The notes under the pieces were generated by a model. That model saw only the letters and a program-made list of their open reading frames with translations. It was not told where the DNA came from and did not search any database. Of a stretch of DNA of 64,000 nucleotides, positions 42,210 through 52,890 are shown in pieces (the stretch's first letter is position 1; each line of letters starts with the position of its first letter). The position numbers and the translations under genes are program-made. The stretch lies in contig CAKSAP010000003.1 of the NCBI GenBank assembly GCA_934436505.1, forward strand, positions 186,001 through 250,000, written 5' to 3'. This stretch comes from an uncultured Eubacteriales bacterium. GTDB lineage: Bacteria > Bacillota > Clostridia > Oscillospirales > Acutalibacteraceae.

Positions 42210-43550
42210 TTATTCTGCAAGTCTCTTTTCAAGCTCGCCCTTCTGTGCCTCATAGCCGGGCTTGCCCAAAAGAGCAAACATATTTTTCTTGTAGCTCTCA
42301 ACGCCGGGCTGATTGAACGGATTTACACCGAGGGTGTAGCCCGAAACAGCACACGCCTTTTCGAGGAAATAAACAAGATAGCCGAATTCATACTCATTCA
42401 TTTCGGGAAGCTCAAGAATAATGTTCGGAACTCCGCCGTCGCAATGAGCAAGAACTGTACCCTGAAATGCCTTTTCGTTTACGAAGTCCATTGTCTTTCC
42501 TGCAAGGAAGTTAAGACCGTCGGCATTTTCAGCGTCTGCCTCAATGTTGATAACGTGCTTCGGCTTGTCAAATACAACAGCTGTTTCAAAGAGAAGTCTT
42601 TCGCCCTGCTGAATGTACTGACCCATTGAGTGAAGGTCGGTCGAGAAGATTGCGGACGAGGGGAAAAGTCCCTTGCCGTCCTTGCCCTCGGACTCGCCGA
42701 AAAGCTGCTTGAACCACTCGTTCATCATTGTATAATCAGGCTCGTAGGAAACCATCATTTCAACGGCTTTACCCTTTCTGTAAAGGATATTACGAGCTGC
42801 TGCGTACTTGTAGCAATCGTTCTTTTCAAGGTCGGAATCCGTGTACCGTTCTCTTGCGTCCGCCGCACCCTTCATCATAGCGTCAATGTCGCAGCCTGCC
42901 GCTGCAATCGGAAGCAAGCCGACAGCCGTAAGAACTGAATATCTGCCGCCTACATCGTCCGGAACAACGAAGGTTTCATAGCCCTCCTTGTCGGAAACCT
43001 CTTTAAGAGTTCCCTTTGCCTTATCTGTCGTAACGTAAATCCTCTTGGCAGCCTCTTTTTTACCGTACTTTTCCTCAAGCATTTTCTTGAAAATTCTAAA
43101 GGAAACGGCAGGCTCTGTGGTTGTGCCCGATTTTGAAATTACGTTTACCGAGAAATCCTTTTCCTTACAAAGCTCGCAAAGCTCGTAAAGAGCAGATGAA
43201 CTTATGCTGTTACCGCTGAAAAAAATCTGCGGTCCGTTTTTAACTGTAGCGTTATAATTCTGCGATTTACAAAATTCAATAGCGGCTCTTGCGCCGAGAT
43301 AACTGCCGCCAATTCCTATAACAACAAGAATTTCAGAGTCGGAACGAATTTTCTCCGCCGCCTTTTTAATTCTTGCGAACTCCTCCTTGTCATAGTCAAC
43401 GGGAAGGTCAACCCAGCCTAAAAAATCGCTGCCCTCTCCGCTTCGGTCATTAAGGGTTTTGTCTGCCTTTGCGATTTCGCCTGCGATAGCTGAAAAATCC
43501 TCCTCCGAGACAAAGCCTTTAAGATACTTGGTGTTCAATTTAACTGACAT
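42210..43550 (-). CDS. pgi: Glucose-6-phosphate isomerase
   Basis: 446 aa from ATG 43550 (AAGGAG 12 bases upstream; the TTG at 43574 is less likely). Blocks: VVIGIGGSYLGARAAIEF, VISKSGTTTEPAVSFRIF, VGGRYSVLTAVGLLPIA, QQGERLLFETAV and the catalytic-lysine region VNPFNQPGVESYKKNMF. Short Gram-positive form. Confidence 0.97.
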   Translation of the reverse strand: MSVKLNTKYLKGFVSEEDFSAIAGEIAKADKTLNDRSGEGSDFLGWVDLPVDYDKEEFARIKKAAEKIRSDSEILVVIGIGGSYLGARAAIEFCKSQNYNATVKNGPQIFFSGNSISSSALYELCELCKEKDFSVNVISKSGTTTEPAVSFRIFKKMLEEKYGKKEAAKRIYVTTDKAKGTLKEVSDKEGYETFVVPDDVGGRYSVLTAVGLLPIAAAGCDIDAMMKGAADARERYTDSDLEKNDCYKYAAARNILYRKGKAVEMMVSYEPDYTMMNEWFKQLFGESEGKDGKGLFPSSAIFSTDLHSMGQYIQQGERLLFETAVVFDKPKHVINIEADAENADGLNFLAGKTMDFVNEKAFQGTVLAHCDGGVPNIILELPEMNEYEFGYLVYFLEKACAVSGYTLGVNPFNQPGVESYKKNMFALLGKPGYEAQKGELEKRLAE

Positions 43551-43607
43551 TGCTGAAATTTTCTCCTTCGACAACTCATCCGAGTTATAAAACTGTTTTA
43601 TGTCTAT

Positions 43608-43636
43608 ATTTTACTCTAAATCCGATATTATTTCAA
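43608..43636 (-). promoter_or_regulatory. Promoter of pgi
   Basis: TTGAAA (43636-43631) and TAAAAT (43613-43608) on the minus strand with 17-bp spacing, about 55 bases before the start codon. Confidence 0.6.
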
Positions 43637-43679
43637 CAACAATTTGTTAATTTTTCAAAAATAATTAGGTTTTGTTAAA

Positions 43680-44834
43680 TTATCGACAAAGTGAAGTAAG
43701 AAATCGTACAAGATAATCAGGAAAAGTCAGTTTTTTTACCGCTTCGGGCGAGCAAAGATTGATTTTTCCTATCTCTTTATCGTCAAGCATAAACTTGACC
43801 GTTCCGAGCACTTGATTTTTTTCAATCGGTGCTTCAACGTCTATTGCAAGGTCGGGAACAAGAGTTATTTTATCCTCCTTGCCCTTTTCGATTACGGCGA
43901 ATTTCTTTTCTGTTATTTGCGGCGAAATTTTATCCCGTTCCCCTCCGATTATATTGACGTCGGTTATCAAGGCAGGGTCAACCGAAAGCTCCGCAAGGGA
44001 ATAATTCGCAAAGCCCCAGTCAAGCATTGCCCTTGCACCCGAAAACCTGTCGTTGCTCGATTCGCTGCCCATAACGACAGCTATGAGCGACAAGCCGTCT
44101 CGCTCCGCCGTTGCGCTGACGCAGCAGCCTGCCTTTGAGGTCGTTCCCGTTTTAAGTCCCGTTGCGCCCTTGTAAAATCTTATGAGCTTGTTTGTATTGA
44201 CAAGCTGAGTTTCGCCGCCTCTCAATGTATCCATCCAAACGGTCGTGTAATTTCGTATTCTCTCGTGCTTTAGCAATTCCCTTGACATAACCGCAACATC
44301 GTATGCGCTTGTTATATGATTTTGAACGGTATCGTCAAGTCCCGAGCAGTTTTCAAAAACCGTATCGTTCATTCCGAGCTCCTTTGCCCTGTCGTTCATC
44401 ATTTTCACAAACGCCGTGTCGCTTCCTGCCACATATTCCCCGAGTGCAAAGCAAGCATCATTGGCACTTGCGATTGCCGTCGCCTTTAACAAATCGTCAA
44501 CCGTCATCTGTTCGCCCTGCTTTAGCCATATTTGCGAGCCGCCCATTTTGGAAGCCTCTGCCGATGCCGTTACAGTATCGGTCAAGGCAATTTTTCCCTG
44601 ATCTATCGCCTCGGTTACAAGAAGCAGGGACATTATCTTTGTAACGGATGCGGGATATACCTTTTCGTGAGCGTTCTTGCTCATTAAAATTTCGCCTGTT
44701 GACGCTTCCATTAAGACTGCCGATTTTGCGTTAATCTCGACCTTCATATCGGGCAGCTCCTTTGCATATGCGTTGACGCTTATCACGGAAAGCATCAAAA
44801 CAACCGTTAAAATCAAGCCTGTTATCTTTTTCAT
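43680..44834 (-). CDS. D-alanyl-D-alanine carboxypeptidase (DacF/PBP5 type)
   Basis: 384 aa. Signal peptide KKITGLILTVVLMLSVISVNAYA. Penicillin-binding motifs: SVTK (SxxK), SAND (SxN) and LKTGTTSKAG (KTG). A beta-rich C-terminal domain and a final amphipathic helix (FPDYLVRFLTSLCR), a typical membrane attachment, complete it. It trims the terminal D-Ala of muropeptides. Divergent from ligA. Confidence 0.95.
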   Translation of the reverse strand: MKKITGLILTVVLMLSVISVNAYAKELPDMKVEINAKSAVLMEASTGEILMSKNAHEKVYPASVTKIMSLLLVTEAIDQGKIALTDTVTASAEASKMGGSQIWLKQGEQMTVDDLLKATAIASANDACFALGEYVAGSDTAFVKMMNDRAKELGMNDTVFENCSGLDDTVQNHITSAYDVAVMSRELLKHERIRNYTTVWMDTLRGGETQLVNTNKLIRFYKGATGLKTGTTSKAGCCVSATAERDGLSLIAVVMGSESSNDRFSGARAMLDWGFANYSLAELSVDPALITDVNIIGGERDKISPQITEKKFAVIEKGKEDKITLVPDLAIDVEAPIEKNQVLGTVKFMLDDKEIGKINLCSPEAVKKLTFPDYLVRFLTSLCR

Positions 44835-44877
44835 ATCACACCTCCGAGCTTTATGCTAAATTGTATGATATTCGCCG

Positions 44878-44907
44878 TTGTAAAAATGACTTAATATGGT
44901 GTATAAT
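44878..44907 (+). promoter_or_regulatory. Promoter of ligA
   Basis: TTGTAA (44878-44883) and perfect TATAAT (44902-44907), spacer 18 bp, 23 bases before the ligA start codon. Confidence 0.6.
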
Positions 44908-44930
44908 ATATAAAAGAACGGAGGCAGACT

Positions 44931-46919
44931 ATGAACGATTACGAAGTTAAAAAGGCAAGAGCCGAACAGTTAAGAAAAGAGCTTAATCATCATATATACA
45001 GATATTACGTTGAAAACGAGAACGATATTGAGGACTATGAGTACGATATGCTTATGCGTGAGTTAAAGTCCATTGAGGAGGAATATCCCGAGCTTTTGAC
45101 GGCGGATTCCCCTACTCACAGAGTCGGCGGTACGGCTGATAAAAATATGTTCTCGAGCGTTACGCACATTGTAAAAATGGAGAGCTTACAGGACGCTTTC
45201 GATAAAAGCGAGGTGCTCGATTTTGACAGGAAAGTAAAAGAGGTATGCCCTGATGCAACATATGTTGTTGAGCCGAAAATCGACGGACTTTCGGTATCGC
45301 TCGAATACTCAAACGGCGTTATTTCAAGAGGCTCTACACGGGGCGACGGCGTTACGGGCGAGGATATTACGGCAAACCTTAAAACAGTTCGCTCAATTCC
45401 GCTGTCGTTAAAGGAAAAACTTCCGTTTATCGAGGTGCGTGGCGAGGTTTATATGCCCAAAGAAAAGTTCTTTGAAATCGTCAAAAAGCAGGAGTTAAAC
45501 GAGGAAAAGCCGTTTAAGAATCCGAGGAATGCCGCCGCAGGAAGCTTACGTCAAAAAGACCCGAAAATAACTTCGCAGAGAGGGCTTGATATTTTCGTTT
45601 TTAACATTCAGCAGATTGACGGAAAAGACTTGCAAACCCACAAGCAGTCGCTTGATTATATTAAGAGCCTCGGCTTTAAGACAATTCCGTTTTACAATGA
45701 ATTTGACAATATCGACGACGTTATAAAGGAGCTTGACAGGATAGGCTCGATAAGAGGCACTCTCCCCTTTGATATTGACGGCGCAGTTATAAAGGTAAAC
45801 CGTTTTGACCAAAGAGAGAAATTAGGCAGCACCGCAAAATGTCCCAAGTGGGCGCTTGCGTGGAAATATCCGCCCGAAGAAAAGCAAACGAAGCTTATCG
45901 ATATTGAAATAAATGTCGGAAGAACGGGCGTTTTAACTCCTACTGCGGTTTTTGAGCCAGTTTTGGTTGCAGGCTCAACCGTAAGCCGTGCAACGCTTCA
46001 CAATGAGGATTTCATCAAGGAAAAGGGCATACGCATAGGCGACACGGTAATCATCAGAAAAGCCGGCGATATTATCCCCGAGGTTTTGGAGGTCAGCAAG
46101 CACGCAGAGAGCTCCGAGCCGTACAAAATGCCCGACGTTTGCCCGTCCTGCGGCGAAAAGGTTACAAGAGAAGCAGGCGAAGCGGCAATTCGCTGTAATA
46201 ATCCCGACTGCCCTGCTCAGCTTTTGAGAATGTTAATTCATTTCTGTTCAAGGGACGCTATGGATATTGAGGGTCTCGGCGACGCCAACCTTGAATTGCT
46301 TGTAAACGAGGGTATGCTCAAAACCGCCGCAGATATCTACAAGCTTGATTTCGACAGGGTTGCGGAATTTGAACGTCTCGGAAAGAAAAGTGCCGACAAT
46401 CTCAAAAAAGCGGTTGAAAAATCAAAGGAAAACGATTTGGGCAAGCTTATCTTTGCGCTCGGTATCCGTCATATCGGACAAAAGGCGGCAAAGCTCCTCG
46501 CCGACCGTTTTCAGGATATGGACGGCATCATTTCCGCAAGCAAGGATGATATTCTTTCAATCGACGGCTACGGCGAAATTATGGCGGAATCGGTTGTCGA
46601 TTTCTTCTCGCATCCGCAGGCGATTGAGCTTATAGACGATTTGAAAGCGGCAGGCTTGAATATGAGAAGCGAAAAGAAGGTAATTGACAACAGGTTTGAG
46701 GGTAAGACCTTTGTTTTGACAGGCACTTTAAGTCAGTTTACAAGAACGCAGGCTTCTGAAATTATTGAGACCTACGGCGGAAAGACCTCGTCCTCCGTTT
46801 CTAAAAAGACGGATTTCGTTTTAGCAGGAGAAGCCGCAGGAAGCAAGCTGCAAAAGGCGCAGGACCTCGGTGTTAAGATAATCTCGGAGGATGAATTCTC
46901 CGCTATGATTAAAGCATGA
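44931..46919 (+). CDS. ligA: NAD-dependent DNA ligase
   Basis: 662 aa, ATG 44931 behind ACGGAGG. YYVENENDIEDYEYDML (Ia domain), the AMP-lysine site EPKIDGLSVSLEY, GEVYMPKEKF, the OB fold, four-cysteine zinc finger (CPSCGEKV ... CNNPDCPAQ), helix-hairpin-helix repeats and a C-terminal BRCT domain (FEGKTFVLTGTLSQFTRTQAS). All domains are complete. Confidence 0.98.
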   Translation: MNDYEVKKARAEQLRKELNHHIYRYYVENENDIEDYEYDMLMRELKSIEEEYPELLTADSPTHRVGGTADKNMFSSVTHIVKMESLQDAFDKSEVLDFDRKVKEVCPDATYVVEPKIDGLSVSLEYSNGVISRGSTRGDGVTGEDITANLKTVRSIPLSLKEKLPFIEVRGEVYMPKEKFFEIVKKQELNEEKPFKNPRNAAAGSLRQKDPKITSQRGLDIFVFNIQQIDGKDLQTHKQSLDYIKSLGFKTIPFYNEFDNIDDVIKELDRIGSIRGTLPFDIDGAVIKVNRFDQREKLGSTAKCPKWALAWKYPPEEKQTKLIDIEINVGRTGVLTPTAVFEPVLVAGSTVSRATLHNEDFIKEKGIRIGDTVIIRKAGDIIPEVLEVSKHAESSEPYKMPDVCPSCGEKVTREAGEAAIRCNNPDCPAQLLRMLIHFCSRDAMDIEGLGDANLELLVNEGMLKTAADIYKLDFDRVAEFERLGKKSADNLKKAVEKSKENDLGKLIFALGIRHIGQKAAKLLADRFQDMDGIISASKDDILSIDGYGEIMAESVVDFFSHPQAIELIDDLKAAGLNMRSEKKVIDNRFEGKTFVLTGTLSQFTRTQASEIIETYGGKTSSSVSKKTDFVLAGEAAGSKLQKAQDLGVKIISEDEFSAMIKA

Positions 46920-46940
46920 ACTAAAGCATAATATACAGCA

Positions 46941-46973
46941 AAAAGCTCTGTTTGATTTCCAAACAGAGCTTTT
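46941..46973. terminator. Bidirectional terminator between ligA and the surface-protein gene
   Basis: AAAAGCTCTGTTTG-atttc-CAAACAGAGCTTTT, a perfect 14-bp stem usable in both directions by the convergent genes. Confidence 0.85.
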
Positions 46974-46986
46974 ATTGTTTATAAAA

Positions 46987-49900
46987 TTATTTATAGAGCG
47001 TTTGAGTTTGGTCAAATGCTCTGTTGCCCGAAGCGATACCGTCAAGATAGAAGTAGTCAAACATATCGAGCACGCCGTCCTTTGAAACATCTGCGGCAAT
47101 GTAATAAATGCTGTCTGATTTGATATTTTCGGTGTTGTCAAACGCATCCTCGAAAATCAAATTCAGATCCGTTTCGTCAACAAGTCCGTCGCCGTTCACG
47201 TCACCGTAAAGGATAACCGTTGCGACCTCATAAACAATGCTCGGGTCTATTGCGGATATACACTTGATAACGCAACCCGTTCCGACCTTATCTGTCTCGG
47301 AAAGCTTTTTGCCGTCCCTTGTAATCTCAATCTGCACGTTTTTGTTGCGAAGCTGTGCTTCAACCTCGGAAACGGTATTAGATGTGGGATTCAAGCCTAC
47401 CATATAGGTATATTGTGTGTTGGTGTTTCTGTCAACGAGAAGCGAAGCGTTATCATTGACAAGGATCTTGTTGTATTCAAGCTTATCCATCGCATTTTCA
47501 AGCTCTAATATCGCATCGAAAATCTCCGTTACGGTAGCACCATTGTTTTCAAGCACCGTATTACCGCTTGTAATGGCTTTTGTGAGGTCAGCCGAGGTAA
47601 TGTCGGTAACGTCTGCCATATCGAGCGAATTAGCCTTTTCAATGGTGTTTGAAAGATCGGTTTTGTCTACGGTTATAACGTACTCGTCGGAAATATCGCT
47701 TTCATTTCCTGCACCGTTCACAGCCTTAAAGGTGTATGTTTTTGCACTTGTAAGCTCAACGGTAAGAATATTGCCGTCAAGTGCCTTAAAGCCTGTACCG
47801 TCGTTGTAGTAATATGTAACGCCCGAATCGGAATTTGTCGCACCGAGCATGAAGGTAACATTTTTGTTCACTGTGGGATTAAGCTTGCCGCTTACCGCAA
47901 CGGAAAGTATCGGCTTTGCGGTATCGATTTTAACCGTGAGTGAGGTCGTTTCGCTTTCAAGACCCGAATACGAAACCGCCTTAAACTCGTAGGTATGAAC
48001 GCCCTCAAGAGCAGTTACCGTATTTGATTTGAGAATTGCCCACTCGCCGTTGTCAATTCTGTATTCATAGCTGTAAATGCCCGAGAAAGCACTTGAGGAA
48101 AGGCTGATTTTAACAGGCTTATTTGTATATCCGCCGTTATATGCTTCCTCTCCCGAAGCAGCTGCCGCAACAACCTTTTCAGGCTTTACGGTATCAACGG
48201 TAAAGGTGCTTGATTTGTAAATCTCACTGACGTTTCCTGCTTTATCGGTAGCCTTAACCTCGACCGTTCCCTTAAACGCCGTGTCGATTACAGGCTTTGC
48301 GTTTTCGTCATAAGCCGTCCAATCGCTCTTAACTGTACCGTCGGAATTTACAAGTCTGTAGCTGATGCTTGCAATGCCCGTTTCAGCATCCGAGGCATTG
48401 ACTGTTATTTCTGCGGTATTGTTCATAAATACCGCAAACTCGGTTGAGCTTATCGGTCTTACAACGGAATTTCCGTCCTGCTGTTTAACGCTCACATTTT
48501 CAATCTTAGGAGCTGAGGAGTCAAAATCGGTAATTGTAATTTCCTTTTCGCTGTAAAGTCCGTTTTGAGCAAATACCATTACTCTGTATGCTCCGTTTTC
48601 GGTTACGGTAAACGCCTTTTCGCTTGTAATATCGGTACCGTTTACGGTTATTTTCTTAATTCCCGAAGCACCCGTATTAGCGTTTACGCTTACTGTAAAC
48701 GGAGAATTCGGAGAGGTCATTTCGCCCTTAACAAACTCAATTTCAGGCTTTACGGTATCAATCATAACATAATATGCGTCTGACGGAGGACTTTGCGTTC
48801 CTGCGCCGTTTACCGCCATAAAGGAGTAATTTGCATTTGTATTTTCACGAAGCGATATAACCTCGCCCGTGGTAATTTCAGTCCATTCGCCGCTTCCGTC
48901 GTTGTAATAATAAGTAATTCCCGAAATAGACTCATAAAGCGTTGAAAGGTCAAATACAACCTCGTCGCTCGTCCATCTTCCGAACGTACCCTTGAAATCA
49001 ACACGGATTATCGGCACCTGTCTGTCGATTTTTACGGTAAATGTTGTAATCTTACTTTCAAGGTCGGAATTTGAAACAGCCTTGAATTCGTAGGTGTGTA
49101 TTCCCTGCTCCGAAGCTGTAAGCTTTCCGTCCTTTGAGGATACCCATTCTCCGCCGTCAACTCTGTAAAGGTATTCGTAAATTCCCGAATAAGCCGAGGA
49201 ATTCAGTGTAATTTCAACGCTGTCCGATACCCATTTGCCGTCGGTATAAGCTTCGCCGTTAAAGGAAGCCGAAACAGTAACGTCTGTCGGTACGTCGGCG
49301 TCGATAACGAAGCCGTCCGAACGGTAATAATCCGAAACGTTGCCTGCCTTATCAAAGACTCTCGCCTGAACATAGCCCTTGAAATTCGGGTCAACAACAG
49401 GCTTGCCGCTTTCGGAATATACGCTCCATTTATCGCTTATCGGCTCGCCGTTTTCGTCGAGAAGTCTGTACTCTACCCTGTCAATTCCTGCGACGCCTAT
49501 ATCCTCACTTGAAATTGTAATTTCAACCTGTTCATTAAAGAATTTGCCGAAGGTCAAGGCGTTGAGAAGTCTTGCAATTCCGCCCTTTTCCTTGTGCTCA
49601 AGAGTAATTGCGTTGACAACGGGTGCGGACTTATCGATGTTATTAACATTAAGCGTCTGTGTGCTTGAAAGTCCGTTATTCGCCGTTATCTCAACGGTAT
49701 ATGTTCCGTTTTCGGCTACCGTAAATTCAGTCTGTCCCGTTATATCCTCGCCGTTGAGCGTAATTGCTTTAATGCCCGACTCGCCCACCGTGATATTTTT
49801 AATGTTTACCGTGTACGACTGATTTGTCAAAGCCGTTACAGACTGTTCGAGGGTAAATTTAGGCTTTACATCATCAAATTTAACTCTGTAGCCCTGCGAA

Positions 49901-52752
49901 ATTTCACTTTCTACGCCCTCGCTGTTCACAGCCTTGAAGTAGTACACGTCGTCGCCGTTAGTGTTTACAACATAGTAATTCGAGTAAAGAACCGTCCAAT
50001 CGGTTGCATTCTCCCTCTTGAAATAGTATTTTACTCCGTCAAGCTTATTTGTTGAGTCAAAATTGAAAACAACTCTGTCCGCCGTCCAATTTCCGTCGTA
50101 TCCGCCGTTATCGACGCTCAAAACAGGAATTCCGTAAACAATGACGGGGAAGGTTTTTGAAGCACTTCTGCCTGCATGGGTATATGTAACGGTAATCTGC
50201 TGCTCCTCATTGAAAAACTTAGGATTAAAGGCAGAGGTATCAACCGTATAATCCGTTACAAATTCAGACTCTGCGTTAGCATAATTTGCCTTAACCGTCA
50301 AGCCCGAAAGGTCAAGCTCGGTTACGCCCTCAACATATTTATACTGCGGATTTGTAATTTCAATATCGGTAAGCTCTTTTGATTTAAGCGTGATTGAAAA
50401 TACGCCTCTGTAAGTCTTACCTGCTCTGACTACGGATACAACTATGTACTGCTCGTCGTCAAGAATTTTTTGGTTTATCTCACTTACGGTATAATCGGAA
50501 ACTTCAACACGAAGCTGATCTTCCGAAAGAGCTGCCAAGCCGTCGCCGTAATACGCTTCGAGGTCAGCCTTATCATAGGTAAGCTCAACCTTAAGGTTTG
50601 TAAGGTCAAGCTCCGACTCGCCCTCAATATATTCTGTCTTTGTGGGTGCGGTTACGGTAATGCTCTTAGGCTCAACCTCAACGACCGTAATTTTCTTCGT
50701 TGCCTCATTGTGCGAGGTATAGTTTCTTCTTCCGAAAAGATGAAGCGTTGTCTCGCCTGCCGTCTTACCTGTAACAAGACCGTCCTCGCTTACGCTCGCA
50801 ATGGCATTTTCCATATTGCCCGAGCTGTTAAGCGTATTTGAAGCACTCCACGGAGCATTTCCCTCATCTGTGGGCAAGCCCCAAAGCACCTTAGTAATAT
50901 CAAGTCTTTTCGGTGTGAAATGACCCTCATACTGAACGGGGAAATCTTTAATTACATAGTCATTTCCCTCAATTCTTGCGGATGTAACATAGTTTATAAG
51001 CGCACCCCTAACGGTAATCTCAAATGACCTTGTTACACCGCTGACAGTTGCGTAAATTGTTGTTTTTGCGGAAAATGCAGGTCCATATCCGCCTGCGTCA
51101 AGACCCTTAACGACGCCGTTTTCATCAACCGAGGCAATAGACGGGTCTGCCGATGACCATTCTACCGTTGAAAGCAATGCTTCGTCATGATCCTCGGGCA
51201 AAACGTTTGCGATACTGAGCTGAGTTGTTGAATTTTCCGTTACGCTTGATTTACCTGTTATCTGGAAATCGGTTACAGCCTTACCGGAAAGGACGTTTAT
51301 GGAGGTCTCAACGGAAGCACCGTTGAAGGTTGCCTTTGCGATAACGGTTATAACACCGCTTGATTTAGGAGTTAAAAGTCCGTTATTATCAATGGTTGCG
51401 GTTGAAATTTCGGCAGGAGCACTTGCTGTCGCCCAAACAGTTTTATTTGTAGCGGCATCCAAAAGTCCCCACTCTCTGACAACCGATTTATTGTTGTTAA
51501 GCCTTGACGGGAAAACGGTTGAGGTATATTGTGCCGGCTTATCGTTGGGGATTACGGTATCGCCCGAGATTTCAATTCCCGAAAGAGAGCCTGTAACACC
51601 TGCACGCTTAACGGTTACGCTGACAGTAGTTGAAGCTTCGCCGATAGTAGCGGTAATGTCAACGCTCTTGCTTATAGTTCCGCCGTCAAGTCCCATAACA
51701 ATACCGTTGCTGTCAACAACAGCGATAGTCGGGTCTGCACTTGACCAAACCACGTCGCCCGTGTACGCTCCGGCAGGGTCAACATTTGCTACGACAAGCT
51801 GCGTTGTATCGCCCTCGGAAACGCTTGTAGTTCCTGCAATTTCGAAGCTCTTGACGGGAAGGTCTGCGGGGTCAACAACCTCGAATGTGATTTTATCGCT
51901 GAAAGCGGCATAAAGTGCGCTTGAGGGCTGAACTTTAACGGTTGCCTTACCTGTTCCGATAAATGTAACAAGTCCCGTATCGGATACGGTTGCAACCTTA
52001 GAAGCACCTAAGGATATGCCGTTATCAATACTCCATTTAACGCCCTGCTTGAGTCTTACAGGGCTGACTGCACCGTAGAGCTGAACGGTTGCGCCGACAG
52101 CTACCTTTAACGGTACTTTTTTTCTGTTAGTGATATGTACGCCTGTCGGTGCAAGTGAACCTAACAAGTTTTGAGTTACAAGAACTTCAATCTTATCCTG
52201 ACAAAGCTTCTTGCCCTCTGCGTTGTAAACGGTTGCGGTTACCTCAACATTCATATTGTCAAGATAATTTTTAAGGCTGTCTGCGATTGTATCGCCTGCA
52301 AGAGCTCTTACAATGCCGACAAGCACGTCTGTATTCATGGTTTCGGGGTCCATTCCGCTGTCCTTAATCGCCTTTTCAATGGACTTTGCAAGGGACTCAC
52401 CTATCAACGGTAACGGACGAACCTGCTCATCAAGCCACAGCTGAATTATAGCTGCCTTTGAGTAGTCATAGCCTGTTACCTTGCCCGTTTCGTCAACGTC
52501 GGCAAGCAGCGGAAGATTACTCTCCCACACAACCGTTGAGCCCTCGGGAATATTATCCGAAAGCTTATAGCCGAGCTGAACGGTATGATACTCCTGTACC
52601 TCAATTCTCGAACCTATTTCATTGCCGCTTTCGTCGGTTATCGTAATCGACTCGCCGATGGCAAACACGCTCATTCCGGGTACGAGCGTCAGGATTATCA
52701 GCAAAGCACTTAAAAATACGCTTTGCACCTTATTTACAGTTTTTTTCACCAT
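46987..52752 (-). CDS. Giant secreted protein with Ig-like repeats and C-terminal dockerin
   Basis: 1921 aa, ATG 52752 with GGAGG nine bases upstream. Signal peptide: VFLSALLIILTLVPGMSVFA. From about residue 200 come several Big_2-type Ig modules (VVWSSADPTIAVVDSNGIV, VEWSSADPSIASVDENGVV), then two Big-type modules with KYVEGVTELDLSGL. About five repeats of roughly 130-200 aa follow (SGIxYYYNDGxGEW, YTFKAVNGAGNESDISD, VxIDTxKP). A small helical segment and a type I dockerin end it: DVNGDGLVDETD and DVSKDGVLDMFD calcium loops. No LPXTG is seen, so cohesin attachment is likely. No enzymatic domain; probably an adhesin or scaffold-linked structural protein. Confidence 0.9.
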   Translation of the reverse strand: MVKKTVNKVQSVFLSALLIILTLVPGMSVFAIGESITITDESGNEIGSRIEVQEYHTVQLGYKLSDNIPEGSTVVWESNLPLLADVDETGKVTGYDYSKAAIIQLWLDEQVRPLPLIGESLAKSIEKAIKDSGMDPETMNTDVLVGIVRALAGDTIADSLKNYLDNMNVEVTATVYNAEGKKLCQDKIEVLVTQNLLGSLAPTGVHITNRKKVPLKVAVGATVQLYGAVSPVRLKQGVKWSIDNGISLGASKVATVSDTGLVTFIGTGKATVKVQPSSALYAAFSDKITFEVVDPADLPVKSFEIAGTTSVSEGDTTQLVVANVDPAGAYTGDVVWSSADPTIAVVDSNGIVMGLDGGTISKSVDITATIGEASTTVSVTVKRAGVTGSLSGIEISGDTVIPNDKPAQYTSTVFPSRLNNNKSVVREWGLLDAATNKTVWATASAPAEISTATIDNNGLLTPKSSGVITVIAKATFNGASVETSINVLSGKAVTDFQITGKSSVTENSTTQLSIANVLPEDHDEALLSTVEWSSADPSIASVDENGVVKGLDAGGYGPAFSAKTTIYATVSGVTRSFEITVRGALINYVTSARIEGNDYVIKDFPVQYEGHFTPKRLDITKVLWGLPTDEGNAPWSASNTLNSSGNMENAIASVSEDGLVTGKTAGETTLHLFGRRNYTSHNEATKKITVVEVEPKSITVTAPTKTEYIEGESELDLTNLKVELTYDKADLEAYYGDGLAALSEDQLRVEVSDYTVSEINQKILDDEQYIVVSVVRAGKTYRGVFSITLKSKELTDIEITNPQYKYVEGVTELDLSGLTVKANYANAESEFVTDYTVDTSAFNPKFFNEEQQITVTYTHAGRSASKTFPVIVYGIPVLSVDNGGYDGNWTADRVVFNFDSTNKLDGVKYYFKRENATDWTVLYSNYYVVNTNGDDVYYFKAVNSEGVESEISQGYRVKFDDVKPKFTLEQSVTALTNQSYTVNIKNITVGESGIKAITLNGEDITGQTEFTVAENGTYTVEITANNGLSSTQTLNVNNIDKSAPVVNAITLEHKEKGGIARLLNALTFGKFFNEQVEITISSEDIGVAGIDRVEYRLLDENGEPISDKWSVYSESGKPVVDPNFKGYVQARVFDKAGNVSDYYRSDGFVIDADVPTDVTVSASFNGEAYTDGKWVSDSVEITLNSSAYSGIYEYLYRVDGGEWVSSKDGKLTASEQGIHTYEFKAVSNSDLESKITTFTVKIDRQVPIIRVDFKGTFGRWTSDEVVFDLSTLYESISGITYYYNDGSGEWTEITTGEVISLRENTNANYSFMAVNGAGTQSPPSDAYYVMIDTVKPEIEFVKGEMTSPNSPFTVSVNANTGASGIKKITVNGTDITSEKAFTVTENGAYRVMVFAQNGLYSEKEITITDFDSSAPKIENVSVKQQDGNSVVRPISSTEFAVFMNNTAEITVNASDAETGIASISYRLVNSDGTVKSDWTAYDENAKPVIDTAFKGTVEVKATDKAGNVSEIYKSSTFTVDTVKPEKVVAAAASGEEAYNGGYTNKPVKISLSSSAFSGIYSYEYRIDNGEWAILKSNTVTALEGVHTYEFKAVSYSGLESETTSLTVKIDTAKPILSVAVSGKLNPTVNKNVTFMLGATNSDSGVTYYYNDGTGFKALDGNILTVELTSAKTYTFKAVNGAGNESDISDEYVITVDKTDLSNTIEKANSLDMADVTDITSADLTKAITSGNTVLENNGATVTEIFDAILELENAMDKLEYNKILVNDNASLLVDRNTNTQYTYMVGLNPTSNTVSEVEAQLRNKNVQIEITRDGKKLSETDKVGTGCVIKCISAIDPSIVYEVATVILYGDVNGDGLVDETDLNLIFEDAFDNTENIKSDSIYYIAADVSKDGVLDMFDYFYLDGIASGNRAFDQTQTLYK

Positions 52753-52789
52753 GCAAACAGACCTCCATCCGATTTTACATATTCATTTA

Positions 52790-52818
52790 ATTTTAACACG
52801 TCAAAAAATTTCAATCAA
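52790..52818 (-). promoter_or_regulatory. Promoter of the dockerin surface-protein gene
   Basis: TTGATT (52818-52813) and TAAAAT (52795-52790) on the minus strand with a 17-bp spacer, about 38 bases before the start codon. Confidence 0.55.
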
Positions 52819-52890
52819 CAAAAAAATGTTGCAAATTTGTAAATTTTGAATAAATTGTTTGTAAGCACAAAAAATAAGACGGGTGATTAT

